Assembly: GCF_018881975.1 (NCBI RefSeq)
Contig: NZ_JACVPJ010000004.1
Location: 266,290-320,051 of the forward strand
Source: Polynucleobacter sp. JS-Safj-400b-B2
Lineage (GTDB): Bacteria; Pseudomonadota; Gammaproteobacteria; Burkholderiales; Burkholderiaceae
DNA length: 53,762 bases
Direction of reading: 5' to 3'
Shown: positions 31,041 through 38,586 of the stretch, in pieces
How positions within the stretch are numbered: position 1 is the first letter of the stretch
Layout of the letters: each line of letters begins with the position of its first letter
Made by a program: the position numbers and the translations under genes
Notes under the pieces: generated by a model
Told to the model about the DNA's origin: nothing
Databases searched by the model: none
What the model saw: the letters and a program-made list of their open reading frames with translations, nothing else

Positions 31041-32372
31041 ATGAATTTAATTGAGATGAAAAGTCATGGTGCATCAATAACCCAAATTAGATATGCCATC
31101 AAAAATAATCTAACTATCAATATTCGGTATTGCCGTTGTGGCGATCTCTCAAACTATATCGCCCATCGAAATAAATGCGTTGGATTTGGTATACGGATTG
31201 CTAAGGCTATTGAGGCCAATGATGCCGATAAGACATTGGAGGCAATCAATGCTTTTGGTGTTGGCATAGCATTGGCAGACCAGCTATTTGAAAATGCCTT
31301 TGGTGTAAATGTATGCTGGTGCGACCATTGCCGAAAGTTAGTCTATGACGAAGATTGCTCGTCAGTTGATGGTGATGGTTCATATTGCCAAAATTGCCTT
31401 GATCGACATTATCACTGGTCAGATCGTGAAGATCGTTATGTGTCAGATGAATATAGCGATGACTACGATGATGATTCTAGTGATGGGGCGATTGGCGGTT
31501 ATCACTCTAGCAAAAGAAGATTAAGCAAAATCCCATCCAGTTTTGATAGCAGAAAGCCAGCCGTCTATCTTGGCATGGAATTAGAGATTGAAATTCGAGA
31601 AGGTGATAGAGAAGAACGTGCGCAGTATTTGCTCGATAACCTTTCTCTACACAAAGCTAGTAACGGGCAAAAGTATCTTTATGCCCTTTGCGAGAATGAC
31701 GGTTCACTTAATCATGGTTTTGAAATGGTTACAGGCTGGACTGGTTTAGATGTCCATGAAGAGAAACTATCCTTTTTTAAAGAGCGTTTTGTAGGCGCAC
31801 GAAGCCACGACACCAAAACTTGTGGGCTTCATGTTCATATCTCCAAAGCGGATATGAGCGTCTTACATGGCACAAAAATTATCGAGTTCATTAACGACCC
31901 CGCCAATCGCCCGTTAATCAAAGCTATTGCAAGACGGGATGAAAGTAGATGGTGCGCCTTTAAGGACAAGAAGAATAACCAAGAGTGGAAGAAGTTTGCC
32001 GTTAAGCACTTTAAAAATAATAAAGAGCATCAACTATCAAACCTGAATCAAGATCGCTATGAGGCGGTGAATTTTCAAAATCCAGCCACGATTGAGTTTC
32101 GCTTATTCAAAGGCACATTACGTTTTGAAACGATTATGGCTTGCTTGCAATTTGCTTACGCCACCTATTTTTTTTGCAAAAAATCATCTAAAGCAAAGCT
32201 AACCACCGAGCAATTCTTGGAATACCTATGCCAAGCAGAGAACCTAAAAGATACCAAATTCCTAAGAGAGTATTTAGATCAAAAAGGGATTATGCGAGCC
32301 GATGGCTTAACTCTAGGCGCATTTAGTTTAATCAGTCCCGATAGCCTAGATAACATTCGGGAGGTAGCGTAA
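31041..32372 (+). CDS. Amidoligase with N-terminal zinc ribbons
   Basis: 443 residues. The N-terminal part is Cys-rich: C31/C33/C46, then C92, C94, C97, C106, C116, C119, which form at least one treble-clef or ribbon. After an acidic linker (134-150, nearly all Asp/Ser) comes the amidoligase domain (about 175-420), a glutamine-synthetase/COOH-NH2-ligase-like fold with YLGMELEIE (176-184), ENDGSLNHGFEMV (218-230) and CGLHVHISK (261-269), then 'ATIEFRLFKGTL'. Such enzymes join amino and carboxyl groups using ATP. The next gene, 2 bp downstream, is a glutamine amidotransferase that can supply ammonia. Substrate unknown. Confidence 0.85.
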   Translation: MNLIEMKSHGASITQIRYAIKNNLTINIRYCRCGDLSNYIAHRNKCVGFGIRIAKAIEANDADKTLEAINAFGVGIALADQLFENAFGVNVCWCDHCRKLVYDEDCSSVDGDGSYCQNCLDRHYHWSDREDRYVSDEYSDDYDDDSSDGAIGGYHSSKRRLSKIPSSFDSRKPAVYLGMELEIEIREGDREERAQYLLDNLSLHKASNGQKYLYALCENDGSLNHGFEMVTGWTGLDVHEEKLSFFKERFVGARSHDTKTCGLHVHISKADMSVLHGTKIIEFINDPANRPLIKAIARRDESRWCAFKDKKNNQEWKKFAVKHFKNNKEHQLSNLNQDRYEAVNFQNPATIEFRLFKGTLRFETIMACLQFAYATYFFCKKSSKAKLTTEQFLEYLCQAENLKDTKFLREYLDQKGIMRADGLTLGAFSLISPDSLDNIREVA

Positions 32373-32374
32373 TC

Positions 32375-33355
32375 ATGTGCCTACTCGTTATTCAACATCA
32401 AGATGCGCCTAAGCTAGGTAAAGAATGGTTAGCAGATTTTTATTCTCACAATCAAGATGGTGTCGGCGTGATGTATGCCGATGGTGGCAAGCTGATTGTC
32501 AAGAAAATATTGCCTAAAACTGCCAAGGATTTTGAGAGCTTCTATAACAAAGAAATCACAGGCAAGTTTTGCGCCTTTCACCTTCGCATGAAAACGCATG
32601 GCGATATCAATCTTGAAAATTGCCATCCCTATGAAGTATTAAATCAACAAGAGCATGGCATTGATTTATGGCTTATGCACAACGGAATTTTATCTACTGG
32701 TAATGCGGAGAATCAAACCAAGTCCGATACATGGCACTACATCAAAAACTATCTTGTACCGATGTTGGCTAAGAATCCTGATTTTGCCTTCACAGAACCA
32801 TTCGCTGAAATAGTGGCTGAGCATATCGGGTCAGGCAATAAGTTTGTGTTGATGGATAACGCGGGCAGATACCAAGTCATTAACCAAAATGTAGGAGTGC
32901 AATGGGGTGGCTTGTGGTTATCCAACACTTACGCATGGTCGGCACCTTATGCAAAATCGCAAGCACCGAAAAAATCCAAGAAGGCAAACTGGAAAAATGA
33001 AGTATCGGTATTGCCAGTAGCTAAATCTCGCTATGGACTTAGTTCATGGGGTGGTCAATCGGCATATAGTCAATCCATGCTCGATGAAGAAATGCTTGAG
33101 CTTGATGATGAGGATATTTATCTTCACATTGAGGGTGAGCTTACCGATCTGTCATATTTCGGGTATCACCAAGCCAGCGAAATTGACTATGCACTTGCCT
33201 ATGAATTTATCTATCGCATGGGTATGGATGCTTTCTTTGAAATATTAGAGTGCTTAAGAGAGGGCAATATGCTGGAGCGTGAATTTATAGCCGTTATGGA
33301 AAACCCTATCAAAGCCACTCGGCATATCAAATCACTAGTGGTGGAGGATTATTAA
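32375..33355 (+). CDS. Class-II glutamine amidotransferase (Ntn hydrolase)
   Basis: 326 residues. Met-Cys2 start gives the N-terminal nucleophile after Met removal; HNQDGVG (25-31), 'CAFHLRMKTHG' with Arg71 (66-76), CHPY (83-86) and MHNG (101-104) are GATase-II glutamine-site motifs. The C-terminal 110 residues are acidic and unfamiliar. It lacks a synthase domain, so it should work with the amidoligase directly upstream. Amidoligase plus GATase-II pairs are known in phages and plasmids and were proposed to modify peptides or proteins; the target here is not known. Confidence 0.88.
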   Translation: MCLLVIQHQDAPKLGKEWLADFYSHNQDGVGVMYADGGKLIVKKILPKTAKDFESFYNKEITGKFCAFHLRMKTHGDINLENCHPYEVLNQQEHGIDLWLMHNGILSTGNAENQTKSDTWHYIKNYLVPMLAKNPDFAFTEPFAEIVAEHIGSGNKFVLMDNAGRYQVINQNVGVQWGGLWLSNTYAWSAPYAKSQAPKKSKKANWKNEVSVLPVAKSRYGLSSWGGQSAYSQSMLDEEMLELDDEDIYLHIEGELTDLSYFGYHQASEIDYALAYEFIYRMGMDAFFEILECLREGNMLEREFIAVMENPIKATRHIKSLVVEDY

Positions 33356-33381
33356 AGTCAGGCGCATCGCTACTTGGGTAG

Positions 33382-33416
33382 ATTCACCATCCCGCAGTGG
33401 GGTGGTGAATTTCTGA
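33382..33416 (+). terminator. Terminator-like hairpin after the amidoligase operon
   Basis: ATTCACCATCCC (33382-33393) pairs with GGGGTGGTGAAT (33399-33410), 12 pairs with one T-G, loop GCAGT. It is followed by TTTCTG, a weak T tract. It sits 27 bp after the GATase stop, a natural terminator position. Confidence 0.55.
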
Positions 33417-34056
33417 AATGCGTAGCTTTATCAGCATCGAGCTGAAGGGCTAGAGCAACCCAATTAAACAAGCCATACGCCGAGCTAATGGCAAATAACG
33501 GCAAGCATGGCAAGGCAATTTAATTCATCTCCAAGAACGATCTAACGGCAACCAAAGGCATTATTAACGGCGAGAGAAAGCGCAAACCATAGGCATCAAC
33601 CTTCCTCTAATTTGGGTGGTGAATGACTGAAAAAGTAGATTTAAATCTACTTTGTTGGCTAGTGCAGGAAAGGCACCAAGGTGCCAGACGTAACACAAGT
33701 AACGATTTTGATACTGTTTGTAGATGATTCGAGATGATTTAAGCAATCAATTAATCCGCTTGATCAAAGACAGCCATACGGAAGATTTGACAATCAAGAG
33801 TCAAGAGGCTTAAGAGAGAGCCGGCTCCGCTCCTTTGAAGGGTATTTCCCAATTTATAAGTGGGCTCTCTGCTCTAGTTAAGATATCTTTATTGCAGGCA
33901 TAGGGCCACCTAACCACTTCATGGTAATCGGTATTTTTATATCTATTGAAGCGGTATCGTCAATTGCCGTAAAATCATCAGTACTGCGCTGGGAGGCGCA
34001 GAGTTCTTTGCATCAAAGTAGCCGTTTAATTCGATCTGACCATAGAAAGGTTCATT
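33417..34056. other. 640-bp stretch without a convincing gene
   Basis: It contains a diverged copy of the terminator's right arm (GGTGGTGAATxxCTGAAAxxGTAG pattern at 33616-33638 compared with 33401-33424), a 22-bp palindrome (33632-33653), and a long-loop stem AGAGAGCC/GGCTCTCT (33815-33822, 33863-33870). Short ORFs lack ribosome sites. The end of the stretch should hold the promoter of the gene at 34057. Confidence 0.5.
33632..33653. repeat. 22-bp perfect palindrome
   Basis: AAAGTAGATTT (33632-33642) and AAATCTACTTT (33643-33653), no spacer. The geometry fits a dimeric protein-binding site. The central GTAGATTTAAATCTAC is 16 bp. Confidence 0.7.
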
Positions 34057-35307
34057 ATGAGCATGTCCTTCATCAGGGGGCTTACAGCCTCTGTACTTTC
34101 AAATTTTTCCAATATTAAGCGCCAAGTAAAGAGACTGCAAAAAGATTCTCTAAGAGTTGTTGGGCGCCAGTTATCGATTGAAGAGTGCCAGGAGCTTATT
34201 GCGGCAATCAATGGCTATAAGAAATGGGCCGATATATCTGAAATCGCCATTCGTACCAGCGCAGATCGATCGCAGCCGTTTTATCGGATTCTCTCAAGAT
34301 CAGATTTCCATGAAAAAATCTTATCGGGGTTAATAGATTGCGAGTTAGAGCTTAACGATTCAAAGCCTTTGGTATTTCTTGGCTCGCAATGCCATGCCGC
34401 CATACCCGCTTACTGCCTATGGCTGGAAACGATATCGGCACAACGCAACCCAGGACTCATTCTCATTGAGACGGATAAACAGGCAATCCAGGAGACAGAG
34501 CTATGGTCCGCCATATCTAGTCTTGGGCTCGAAGAGGTTACCAATCGATTTAGGGTGATTGATACCAGAGAAAAAGTATTGCAAGTATCAATTTCAGCCA
34601 CTCCACGGGGCTGGGTTCGCTCAATTGCCGCAATACTAAACCCTGCAGAAAGGGAAAGATTTGAAACGTCGGGGGCGTTTTATCTTCTGGAGAAATTAAT
34701 TAGCGCTTATGCCCACATCGGAAGATGGGATGGTCAAAATAGAGGTGATGCACCATCTTCGTGCCTAGAACAAGCATTATTTTTCTTGGCGAACCATCAT
34801 GTTCTAACACAATCTCTCTTGGTCCAAATGACAGATCATGAAAGCGAGCATCTGAAAAGAGACCTAGAGCAATATCTCCCAACGCTTACCGAGGAGGTTT
34901 TCTTATTGCTGAAAAAGCTATATGACTCTCTAAGGGCCAGCGAAATAGGCCTTGGCACTGTAATGTGGACTGAGACCGAGTATCGCCCCACAATAGTTCT
35001 ATTTAATCGCGCAAATCAATTAAGTGAGGTTATTGCCGGAGCAATATTTGAGTGTTTTTATGGACGTTACGTGAACCTGCGTGCAACAAGGCCGATTTTG
35101 TACTATTCAGATATTGCGGATAAGCGCTTGCCTAACCTTTTGGGTTTTGCTGGCAACTCTATCATTTGCAATGGTGTGAATGAAAAAGCATCGGAAGTTT
35201 GGTCTGAAGTTCTAATGGGTAACGCTCTTTTTGGATATGTCGATGCCAGTTCTTTAATATTTTGTGGGCGTAAAGTGGCGCTAATTGCGCCTACTTCTGC
35301 CAGTTAA
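34057..35307 (+). CDS. Hypothetical 416-residue plasmid-type protein
   Basis: The ATG at 34057 has GAAAGG at 8-nt spacing. Residues 15-60 ('FSNIKRQVKRLQKDSLRVVG' and 'LSIEECQELIAAINGYKKWADI') resemble the short N-terminal helical domain found in many plasmid proteins of the 'glyoxalase superfamily' label, where the phrase 'S...C.E.IA...GY..W' recurs. The remaining 350 residues are alpha/beta with no motif that I know; no TM helix, no Walker motif. It stands alone between non-coding DNA and the HicAB pair. Confidence 0.6.
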   Translation: MSMSFIRGLTASVLSNFSNIKRQVKRLQKDSLRVVGRQLSIEECQELIAAINGYKKWADISEIAIRTSADRSQPFYRILSRSDFHEKILSGLIDCELELNDSKPLVFLGSQCHAAIPAYCLWLETISAQRNPGLILIETDKQAIQETELWSAISSLGLEEVTNRFRVIDTREKVLQVSISATPRGWVRSIAAILNPAERERFETSGAFYLLEKLISAYAHIGRWDGQNRGDAPSSCLEQALFFLANHHVLTQSLLVQMTDHESEHLKRDLEQYLPTLTEEVFLLLKKLYDSLRASEIGLGTVMWTETEYRPTIVLFNRANQLSEVIAGAIFECFYGRYVNLRATRPILYYSDIADKRLPNLLGFAGNSIICNGVNEKASEVWSEVLMGNALFGYVDASSLIFCGRKVALIAPTSAS

Positions 35308-35408
35308 TGCGCACGCGAACGCATTTCACATGGAATCCGCCAGCCATTCTTGTGGAGCATAACCGGTCCAAATGGAGATGCCTTTGCGATTGTTTGACGA
35401 GATTAGTA

Positions 35409-35431
35409 ATGATATCATTTAGTGGTATCAT
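35409..35431. promoter_or_regulatory. Operator-like palindrome upstream of hicA
   Basis: ATGATATCAT (35409-35418) is a perfect palindrome; a second half-site TATCAT lies at 35426-35431. HicB antitoxins with a ribbon-helix-helix domain bind such sites to repress their own operon. The hicA ATG is 7 bp downstream. Confidence 0.5.
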
Positions 35432-35437
35432 AATAGT

Positions 35438-35692
35438 ATGAATAGCAAACACCATAAGACCCTCCTTGCGATCTTTGCTAAACCCACTTCTGCCACGATT
35501 GAGTGGAGAAAAGTGGAAATTCTGCTTATTGCCGTTGGCAGCCAATGCGTCGAAGGTGAGGGTTCTAGGGTGAGCTTTTTAATGAACAATCATCGCCTTG
35601 ATCTTCATAGACCGCATCCAGGGAAGGAAGCCAAGCGATACCAAATAAGGGATGTGCGAATTTTTTTAGTGCTAATAGGAGTCAAACCATGA
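35438..35692 (+). CDS. hicA: HicA-like mRNA interferase toxin
   Basis: 84 residues, dsRBD-like small toxin fold. 'TLLAIFAKPTSATIEWRKVE' at the start and 'GEGSRVSFLMNN' then 'LHRPHPGKEAKRYQIRDVR' are HicA signatures. HicA cleaves mRNA. Its stop overlaps the hicB ATG (ATGA). A GSR in place of the GSH seen in the best-known HicA is common in this subgroup. No clear ribosome site upstream. Confidence 0.88.
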   Translation: MNSKHHKTLLAIFAKPTSATIEWRKVEILLIAVGSQCVEGEGSRVSFLMNNHRLDLHRPHPGKEAKRYQIRDVRIFLVLIGVKP

Positions 35693-36015
35693 AGAAGCCA
35701 CTAAGTTATAAAAACTACTCTGCCAGCGTTGAGTTTGATCCTGACGATCGTATTTTCATCGGACACCTCACGGGCATCACCGATATTGTGTCTTTTCACG
35801 GTGAATCGGTTGATGAACTTGTTTCTGCCTTTGAATCTGCGGTAGACGGCTACATCACCATGTCTAAAAAACATGGCGTAGAGCCACAAAAGCCCTACTC
35901 GGGCAAATTGATGTTACGCATTCCACCAGAGATTCATGCCAAGGTTGCTAGGGTTGCGCAGGCATCAGGCAAAAGCATTAATGCTTGGGTAGCAGACATG
36001 CTTCAAGCGGCATAA
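35689..36015 (+). CDS. hicB: HicB-like antitoxin
   Basis: 108 residues. N-terminal partial RNase-H-like fold ('YSASVEFDPDDRIFIGHLTG' and 'FHGESVDELVSAFESAVDGY') followed by a C-terminal ribbon-helix-helix ('KLMLRIPPEIHAKVARVAQA'). It binds HicA and represses the operon via the palindrome upstream. Normal length. Confidence 0.92.
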   Translation: MKKPLSYKNYSASVEFDPDDRIFIGHLTGITDIVSFHGESVDELVSAFESAVDGYITMSKKHGVEPQKPYSGKLMLRIPPEIHAKVARVAQASGKSINAWVADMLQAA

Positions 36016-36190
36016 GCTTGTTGGTTTAAATAGGAGTCCATATCACACACGGGCGGTTTTAACTTTAACTTGAATTCCCATGCCTTCATTAGGTATATCG
36101 TGACGGAGTGCGTTCACCATATACCCGCCTGGGCCCGCCAAAGTTGATCGGGTTGCCACCGAAAAGACCAATCGCGCTGACCACTAAACC

Positions 36191-36691
36191 TCAATGATAA
36201 AAAGATGAGGGTTGACGAATCATTCTGACTCTGAGTAAGCAAAAATGGTAGAAGAGCCTTTTCTTTAGCGAAGACTCTAGAGTTATCACCCAAAGATTGC
36301 GCTTAGCTTTCCACGTTGAGTTACCGCCTCCAAAAGTTGGAGCCATAGATTTCTTGCCGGTTTGGCGAAGTACGATGAGATTACCCACCTTTGCAGAAGA
36401 TTTTATGAGTGCAGTTTTTAATTCATGCCCCCAAAAGATATGACGTAAGCCATCCCGACCAATTATGACAACATAAAAAAGCAGATTGTTGTACGAGAGA
36501 AATTGATAAGGGGCAATATCAAATTCAATTAGGATGCCGCTAAATCCCTTGGGTGTTTTTGTAGCTTTCAGAGAATCAATGTTCCTCGGGCTGTACATTC
36601 CAGTTGAATTTAACCGACACATAGGAAAGCAGGGAATCCTCCATTGAAGAGCAAACATTCTTTCAAGCATCCGACCGAAGAAGTTTTTCAA
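36191..36691 (-). CDS. Detached relaxase/primase accessory domain protein
   Basis: 166 residues starting 2 bp after the relaxase stop, from TTG at 36691 (an ATG at 36670 is an alternative). Residues 70-145 carry the pattern 'IIGRDGLRHIFWGHELKTAL', then VGNLIVLRQTGKK and KRNLWVITLE, which recurs in plasmid primases and relaxases C-terminal to the catalytic part. A related stretch is in the LPD7 protein at 42888-45119 ('LADGKEKYHWGLGLRKAIES'). It probably acts with the relaxase. Different frame from the relaxase, so it is not a simple stop-codon split. Confidence 0.6.
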   Translation of the reverse strand: MKNFFGRMLERMFALQWRIPCFPMCRLNSTGMYSPRNIDSLKATKTPKGFSGILIEFDIAPYQFLSYNNLLFYVVIIGRDGLRHIFWGHELKTALIKSSAKVGNLIVLRQTGKKSMAPTFGGGNSTWKAKRNLWVITLESSLKKRLFYHFCLLRVRMIRQPSSFYH

Positions 36692-36693
36692 GT

Positions 36694-37695
36694 TTATCTC
36701 TTTACACCAAGATCCCTTGTTGAGTCATCCCGCACTATATCGACGTTCGAATTGATCGCGGGGGCATTAAATACTTCCTGCATAAACGCCTTTATGCCAT
36801 TGGCTAGATGTTGATCGCTGACAACTGGGGAAGCTTTTAAAGTAGCCCCAATATTGCCCCAAACAGCCCTCTCCCTCTCAAATAAGCCTTCGGCAGCTAC
36901 CGCAATAGGCCGTTTTTGAATGTGCTTTTGCCGACCAGCTTGGGCCAGATGGTAAATCTCTAATGGCAAGGATTCTTTGGTAACGCCGCGAGTCCTCCTT
37001 GGGGTGGCATTAGCCTCGATACCATGATCGCGAAGATGTGATGCAAAACGCTCTCGCCACCTGGCGAGATCTGCTTTCTTGAGTGCAAACAATGGACCTC
37101 GCTTTAATGCTGCTCGTTTAACGCAGACGTGAGCATGGACATGATCGGTATCTTCATGCAGGGCAAATACAAAAGCGTACCTACCTTGGATTTCTTCATG
37201 AAGCACGCTACGAACGCAATCATGAAGCTCTTTACTGGGGGTGCCCTTGGGCATCGAAAACATTAAGTTGGTGGCAAGTCTTTCATGACTCTCTTCAGGA
37301 ATCACCGATCCAGTAGCATCAGTTTGCCAATCCGAAAACAAATCCTTTAAGGCTGCCTTGCCAATGATGAGTTCACCTTGGTCAGTTTCAATCTCTAACT
37401 TGCCATTTCTCGAAATATAGGACAAATGATTAGCGATGGCCTTCATTCCCTTGCCAGCATTTTTCTTGCTGGTGATTTTCACCATTACCTCTGGAGCCTT
37501 GGTAATGGTGCGCTCAATTTGCTCTCGGATTAGCGTACCGCGATGACCTGGCTCAACACCCTTCCACGCATGGTATGCACTTAGCCAGAGGGATGTGTGC
37601 TGATCTTTTTTCGGTCTAGCTTTTCGAAGGGGTGGTTCAAAGACTTGGTCACCCCATTCAACTAGGCGATCATTAATATAGGTAGGATTAGTCAT
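36694..37695 (-). CDS. MOBP-type relaxase (VirD2/TraI-like)
   Basis: 333 residues. Three-His metal motif 'HEDTDHVHAHVCVK' with H180, H185, H187, H189; a candidate catalytic Tyr is Tyr93 in NHLSYISR. N-terminal relaxases nick one strand at oriT and stay bound to the 5' end. 333 residues is short compared with TraI-type proteins of 600-700 residues; the missing C-terminal part seems to be a separate gene downstream. The ATG overlaps the stop of the small gene upstream (ATGA). Confidence 0.88.
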   Translation of the reverse strand: MTNPTYINDRLVEWGDQVFEPPLRKARPKKDQHTSLWLSAYHAWKGVEPGHRGTLIREQIERTITKAPEVMVKITSKKNAGKGMKAIANHLSYISRNGKLEIETDQGELIIGKAALKDLFSDWQTDATGSVIPEESHERLATNLMFSMPKGTPSKELHDCVRSVLHEEIQGRYAFVFALHEDTDHVHAHVCVKRAALKRGPLFALKKADLARWRERFASHLRDHGIEANATPRRTRGVTKESLPLEIYHLAQAGRQKHIQKRPIAVAAEGLFERERAVWGNIGATLKASPVVSDQHLANGIKAFMQEVFNAPAINSNVDIVRDDSTRDLGVKR

Positions 37696-37934
37696 GGGTG
37701 CACTTGGCTATTTTTTAAATCGGATTTGTAATTGGGGTCATAAGGAATGCATATCCGATGTACATCGGGAATCTTTCCAACCTCGAAATCCCCTTCTTTT
37801 GCCCAAATCACTTTGAGACTAGAGCCAAAGACGACACGATAGCGATCAACCAATTGACTGGTGATTGGCATGCGTTCGCGCAGCAGTTCTTTGGTGAGTT
37901 TCACGCAAAGAGAAAAAATCCATTGAGCATACAA
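37692..37934 (-). CDS. Small protein of the relaxase operon (80 residues)
   Basis: Overlaps the relaxase start by 4 bp and the DUF4337 gene's end by 34 bp. The first 15 residues are hydrophobic, then a basic stretch and 'YRVVFGSSLKVIWAKEGDFE'. ATG at 37871 is an alternative start that would avoid the overlap. A relaxosome accessory role is suggested by position only; not recognised. Confidence 0.5.
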   Translation of the reverse strand: MYAQWIFSLCVKLTKELLRERMPITSQLVDRYRVVFGSSLKVIWAKEGDFEVGKIPDVHRICIPYDPNYKSDLKNSQVHP

Positions 37935-38506
37935 GCCGTGCCTATTAAGCCCAGAATCCCACCTGCTACCGTAAGAATAGGCATCGATGCCAAAATAGAA
38001 ATTGAGAGCAGGACAATGCCAATCTGAAGAATGCCTTCAGCATAATCAAACCAAGGATCTTGTTTGAGTGCGTGATCACGTTCTGCCTCATGTTCTTTGG
38101 CTTTTTCGAGAAGTTGTTTTTTACCTTCGCCCGATTTTTCATCTGACTCGTAACGAGCAATATCATTTACATATTGACCTTTGCGGTCAGCAAGGGCCTG
38201 CATGGCTATTGCTGAATACGGGCCGCCTGGATTTAATTTGATTGGAAAATTATGAGATTCATCATCCATCCGATCGACGGCCAGCTTCAATAGATGCTGT
38301 TTAATGGACTTGGCCTGGTAAAAAGCGTAGAAGTTGGAAGCCTCTATATTGTGCCTTGTGGCCTCTTTGGAGGCGTTCCCACCACCGACATTGTTAACAG
38401 CCAATATCATGGCCATGATCGAAATAATTAAAGCCGTCCATTTTTTGGAGTCGTGCCGATGTTCTTCGGATTGCTCGATCAGTTCGTGTGATTCGTGTGC
38501 TTCCAT
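37901..38506 (-). CDS. DUF4337 family membrane protein
   Basis: 201 residues. A His/Glu-rich cytosolic start, one TM helix (25-45), a long charged middle with coiled-coil character (60-155) and two C-terminal TM helices (158-180, 182-200) fit DUF4337. Family function unknown. AAGGAA lies 6-7 nt before the ATG. It is between the coupling protein and the relaxase genes, so it may have a role in transfer, or be a passenger. Confidence 0.7.
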   Translation of the reverse strand: MEAHESHELIEQSEEHRHDSKKWTALIISIMAMILAVNNVGGGNASKEATRHNIEASNFYAFYQAKSIKQHLLKLAVDRMDDESHNFPIKLNPGGPYSAIAMQALADRKGQYVNDIARYESDEKSGEGKKQLLEKAKEHEAERDHALKQDPWFDYAEGILQIGIVLLSISILASMPILTVAGGILGLIGTACMLNGFFLFA

Positions 38507-38586
38507 ATTATTCCTTAAGAGGTTTGATCCCTAATGCGCAGCTATTCAAAAGATGATCGCAGTTGGGTAGTAATTTAAAAAGTCAT

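Noticed and set aside
30605..33645. 15-bp direct repeat AAAAGTAGATTTAAA flanking the amidoligase operon (30605-30619 and 33631-33645)
   Set aside because: In a window of this size about one identical 15-mer pair is expected by chance, more in AT-rich DNA; the flanking bases differ, and there are no element ends around it.
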